Below are positions 59,893 to 64,000 of a stretch of 64,000 nucleotides of DNA, piece by piece. Each line of letters begins with the position of its first letter. The stretch's first letter is position 1. The notes under the pieces were generated by a model. It worked only from the letters and a program-made list of their open reading frames with translations. It had not been told where the DNA came from and searched no databases. The DNA comes from Sipunculus nudus (lineage: Eukaryota > Annelida > Sipuncula > Golfingiida > Sipunculidae). The stretch spans positions 25,260,367-25,324,366 of the forward strand of contig CM049308.1 in assembly GCA_026874595.1 (NCBI GenBank). The letters are read 5' to 3'. The position numbers and the translations under genes are program-made.

Positions 59893-61835
59893 TCGTGTAA
59901 GATCAGCTTTTTGGTCAGCAATATCCTGGTAAATCAGGAAGATAAAGATAAGATCAGCTATTGAGTCAGCATTGTCCTTTCTAATCTGGAAGATAAAGGT
60001 AAGATTAGCTATTGGGTCAGTTATGTTCTGTAAAATATAGAAGATAAAGATAAGATCCGCTAATGGGTCGGCAATGTCCTTTTTAATCGGGAAGATAAAG
60101 ATAAAGGTAAGATAAGTTATTTGGTCAGCAATGTGCTATTTAATCAGGAAGATACAGATAAAATCAGCTTTCAGCAATATCCTAAGTAACTCAGGAATAT
60201 AAGGATAAGATTAGCTTTTGGGTCAGCGATGTCCTGTTAAATCATGAAAATAAGATCCGCTTATGGGTCAGCTATGTTATGTTAAATCGGGATGATAAAG
60301 ATAAAGGTAATATCAACTTTTGGGTCAGCAATGTCCTGTTAAATCAGGACGATAAAGATAAGATCAACTAATTAGTCAGCATTGTCCTGTTAAATCAGAA
60401 AGATAAAGATAAGATCAGCTATTGAGTCAGCATTGTCCTGTCTAATCTGGAAGATAAAGATAAGATCAGCTATTGGGTCAGTAATGTTTTGTAAAATATA
60501 GAAGATAAAGATAAGATCCGCTAATGGGTCGGCAATGTCCTTTTTAATCGGGAAGATAAAGATAAAGGTAAGATAAGTTATTTGGTCAGCAATGTGCTAT
60601 TTAATCAGGAAGATACAGATAAAATCAGCTTTCAGTAATATCCTTAGTAACTCAGGAATATAAGGATAAGATCAGCTATTGAGTCAGCACTGTCTTGTCT
60701 AATCTGGAAGATAAAGATAAGATCAGCTATTGGGTCAGTTATGTTATGTTAAATCGGGGAGATAAAGATAAAGGTAATATCAACTTTTGGGTCAGCAATG
60801 TCCTGTTAAATCAGGACGATAAAGATAAGATCAGCTAATTAGTCAGCATTGTCCTGTTAAATCAGGAAGATAAAGATAAGATCAGCTATTGAGTCAGCAT
60901 TGTCCTGTTTAATCTGGAAGATGAAGATAAGATCAGCTATTGGGTCAGCAATGTCCTGTTTAGTCTGGATGATAAAGATAAGATCCGCTACTTGGTCAGC
61001 GATGTCCTTTTTAATCGTGAAGATTGAGATACAGGTAAGATCCGTTTTTTTGGTCAGCAATGTCATATTTAATCTGGAAGTTAAGATTAGATCAGCTTTT
61101 CGGTCAACAATATCCGTTGTAAATCACAAAGAAAAGGATAAGATTAGCTTTTTGGTCAGCAATATCCTGTTAAGTCGAAAGATAATTATTAGGGTAAGAT
61201 CCATTATTCGGTCTGCAATGTCCGGTTTAATCAGCAAGATAAAGATAACATCAGTTTCTGGGTCAAAAATGTCCAGTTAAATCAGGAAGATAAAGATAAC
61301 GGGAAGATCAACTAATGCGTCAGCAATGTCCTCTTAAATCAGGATGATAAAGATAAGAGCAGCTTTTCGGCCAGCAATTCCTATTAAATCGAAAAGGTTA
61401 GCTATTTGGTCGGAAATGTCATGTCAAATCAGGAAGATAAATATAAGTTCAGCTATTTGGTCAGTAATGTCATGTTTAAACTGGGAGAAACAGCTAAGTT
61501 CAGCTTTTGGGTCAGAAATGTCCTGTTTAAATTGGAAGATACAGATAAGATCAGATATTTGGTCAGAAATGTCGTTTCAAATCGGGAAGATAAAGATAAA
61601 ATCAGTTATTGGGTCAGCAACATCGTGTCACATCGGGAAGATAAAGATAAGGTCAGCTTTTGGGTCAGCAATGTCCTGTTAAAGCCGGAAGATATGGATA
61701 CGATCAGCTATTAGGCCAGCAATGTCCCGTTAAATTGGAAAGATAAATTAATATAAGATAAGCTATTAGGTCAGGAATGTCCAGTTAAATCAGGAACGGG
61801 GAAGATAAAGATAAGATCAGCTATTGGTTCAGCAT
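59893..61835. repeat. 51-bp satellite array, unit B
   Basis: Colinear with 32,935-34,875. Essentially identical until about 61,660, after which the last three or so units differ from unit A at many positions. Confidence 0.85.
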
Positions 61836-62254
61836 CTATTAATTAAGAATTCCAGGGGTCCTTTAGCCCAAGGACAACAATTACTTTAATCCGGAGCTGA
61901 AGATATGACTTTATCAGAGATGTGAAATCCCAAGGACCATAGAGAATATCTCTGTGTTTAACGGAATAGACCTTAATACCATATTCATTTAATATAATCA
62001 TGAGCAAAACTGTTCCGTGCATGCAACCAGTATGCTGATTTAAATGTACACCGTCATTCACTTGACAATAAAATGGATTGCATAATTTGGGAGACGTCTC
62101 CCAAACAGAACGTGTGTAGTCTGTACCAGTACCCATGTCGATATGTTTCCCGGGATATTTTTTTTAATACAGAGGAGACAGTATAAAAAGTTCTAGGCCA
62201 AAGGCTGCAGGAGGCATTCCTCCGACTACTGAGTGAATAATAATGTCTTACCTG

Positions 62255-62445
62255 TATGGCACGTAATTCGAATGAGACAAATAATCCATAATATTGCTAG
62301 ACAGTTCATAATGACTGCGATATATTCATCAGTGCAGCGAGTCCAGTTGATGACGTCAGTCAATGCGACGTCTATGTCATCGACTTTTGTGACGTCATTA
62401 TTGTCTTGTCAAACAGCTGTTGCAAGGAAGACTTTCTGTGTAGGA
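62255..62445. repeat. CRE-pair repeat, right of the satellites, unit B
   Basis: Both palindromes intact (62,351-62,358; 62,390-62,397), unlike the unit A counterpart. Confidence 0.6.
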
Positions 62446-63642
62446 GCGTTTTGGTGGCTCAATATAGTAATTAGGTCAAAAGGGCGGGAGATAAGGGCTC
62501 TGGTGGTGAAGACAATCAAATACAATTAATCTCATTCAAATACGTATAAATTATGAAATATGTATTTTGAAGCCCAAGGTCATGCACTAAATAACCAAAT
62601 CCCGTTTATCGCTCAGTTCCCGGGGAGGGGTGATTCCAGGGATTGCTTGGAGATAGCATTCAACTCTATTATGGAGTGATATTAAAACATATATCAACAG
62701 CTAAATTACTGTTCTTCTTACCATAAGAGGAACAATGTTTGGATGTAACCTGTGGATGATTCCTTATCCCCAGTATCTTTGTGATCTCATGCCAGATAAG
62801 AAATGATGTCCGCGAGATATATCTATATGCATAAATTGTTGCAAAAATGCAAGTGTACAGTAATGAAACCTGACTGATATTGTTTATGTTTTCAACATTA
62901 TTTTCTTTATATAATGTTCCTAGCGTACGTTATCCCCTAGATGCTGTAAGGAGTTCCTTGGTACGTTATAGACATGCAACAATATTTAAAGGCTCATGGT
63001 TTGTCTATCGGTCACCATGGACATAACAGATGCAGATGGAGTCTTTAATATTGCAGACAAAAGTTATTATATGTGGGCATGTTTGAAGTCAATCAATAAA
63101 CATGCTGACTTCAGCCCAGGGCCACCTCGTTTATACAGACATTGTGTTCTCATCTTGTATTGAACTATACTTTGTGCATTGGGTGTAGGCAAATGAAATG
63201 AATCTTGGCGTTTGTATGACAGTTTTTTTTTCATTTTATGTTGAGGTAACCGACACTATTTCTTAATGGCTTTACTAGGTATAGTGTGTATCTGCAATAT
63301 TCTGTTCCGGATTTCGTGACAGAGCTGAAACACATGAATATGCTGGCGTCAACCAGGCTCTGTGTACCGCACCTGCGGGAACTGCATGTCAAACATCACG
63401 CGTTTCTTCAAATCGCAACTAGAAACACTTGTTCGGGAAGGCCTAAGGATAAAAGCAGAGATATATGAAATCTCAGATGTTGAAACAAGATGTTGTCGGA
63501 GACATCAAACCCACGTAGGATGATCCTCTTTGCTGTGTAGGTTTACACGCACTCAAAACGTAGGGTTGTCAAATCGACAACTTAAGGGCGGTCTAATGGG
63601 TGTACCTACAACGACAACCCATAAATAATTATGACAATAAAA

Positions 63643-63677
<35 letters not shown>

Positions 63678-63799
63678 GAACATATTCATGTAAAAATTTA
63701 TTCATTAAAATCAAGTGGTAGTGTGCCTTGTGATACGTACATATTTGTCTGCAACAGATTTCCGACTGATTATTCCTTGGAATTTGAACAGGTTTCTAT

Positions 63800-64000
63800 C
63801 CAAGTGTGTAGGCTATCAGTGCTTACGAAACGAGTGTGTAGGCTATTCACGTAACGAGTGTGTAGGCTATCAGTGCTTACGAAACGAGTGTGTAGGCTAT
63901 TCACGTAACGAGTGTGTAGGCTATCAGTGCTTACAAAACGAGTGTGTAGGCTATTCACGTAACGAGTGTGTAGGCTATCAGTGTTTACGTATCGAGTGTG
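63800..64000. repeat. 54-bp composite minisatellite, unit B (cut by window end)
   Basis: Same repeat as 36,836-37,065 with more regular alternation; it runs into the window end. Confidence 0.75.

Larger units (their letters stand above)
41421..64000. repeat. Segmental duplication unit B (right end off window)
   Basis: This unit repeats unit A from its start to about A 37,040, where the window ends. It lacks the 14.3 kb insertion at the TA microsatellite (47,534-47,590) and a roughly 255-bp stretch present at A 5,540-5,795. It has an extra roughly 118 bp near 44,262-44,385. Identity to unit A is about 97-99% on the flanks and close to 99.9% in the middle, by eye. Confidence 0.9.

Overview
The window looks like animal DNA, most likely from a lophotrochozoan and probably a bivalve mollusc. 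It is AT-rich with very sparse coding sequence, GT-AG introns, long TA and poly-G runs, several MITE families, and repeats ending in a GTCCGTCGTCCGTC-type tract next to TTTAGCTCAGCTGA that I associate with bivalve genomes. No species can be named from sequence alone.

The main architecture is a tandem segmental duplication. Unit A (1 to about 41,420) is followed by unit B (about 41,421 to beyond the window end), which repeats it in the same order and orientation. Each unit carries the 3' exons of a secreted fibrinogen-related (FReD) protein gene on the plus strand, then intergenic repeats, a second gene remnant (a possible Ig-like exon plus a frameshifted copy of the FReD gene's last exon), two satellite arrays and a Cys-codon-rich minisatellite. 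The only complete gene is the unit B copy: a signal-peptide exon (40,482), two FReD exons and a C-terminal lectin-like exon ending at 45,232, about 381 residues. Unit A contributes its exons 3 and 4 only; exons 1 and 2 lie off the left edge.

The largest difference between the units is a 14.3 kb insertion inside a TA microsatellite in unit A (6,306-20,586), absent from the same site in unit B. It is a tyrosine-recombinase (YR, DIRS/Ngaro-type) retrotransposon fossil on the minus strand with split direct repeats in the order A1-coding-B1-A2-B2. It also carries an SGNH-hydrolase-like part and an internal 180-bp repeat array. A full-length Jockey-like LINE (13,768-20,061, minus strand, both ORFs open, 16-bp target duplication) sits inside its A1 repeat, almost exactly where the A1 promoter should start transcription. 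The LINE 5' UTR contains a series of near-perfect hairpins with a shared architecture.

Smaller elements are well delimited: pogo/Tigger-like MITEs (TA target duplications), hAT-like elements (8-bp), Harbinger-like MITEs (TWA 3-bp) and a CR1-like LINE tail. Divergence between the units is mosaic. About 12.7 kb in the middle (A 22.0-34.7 kb, B 49.0-61.7 kb) is nearly identical, while both flanks differ by about 1-3%. This suggests gene conversion or unequal exchange between tandem copies, or an assembly effect. No RNA genes, CRISPR arrays or bacterial features were seen.
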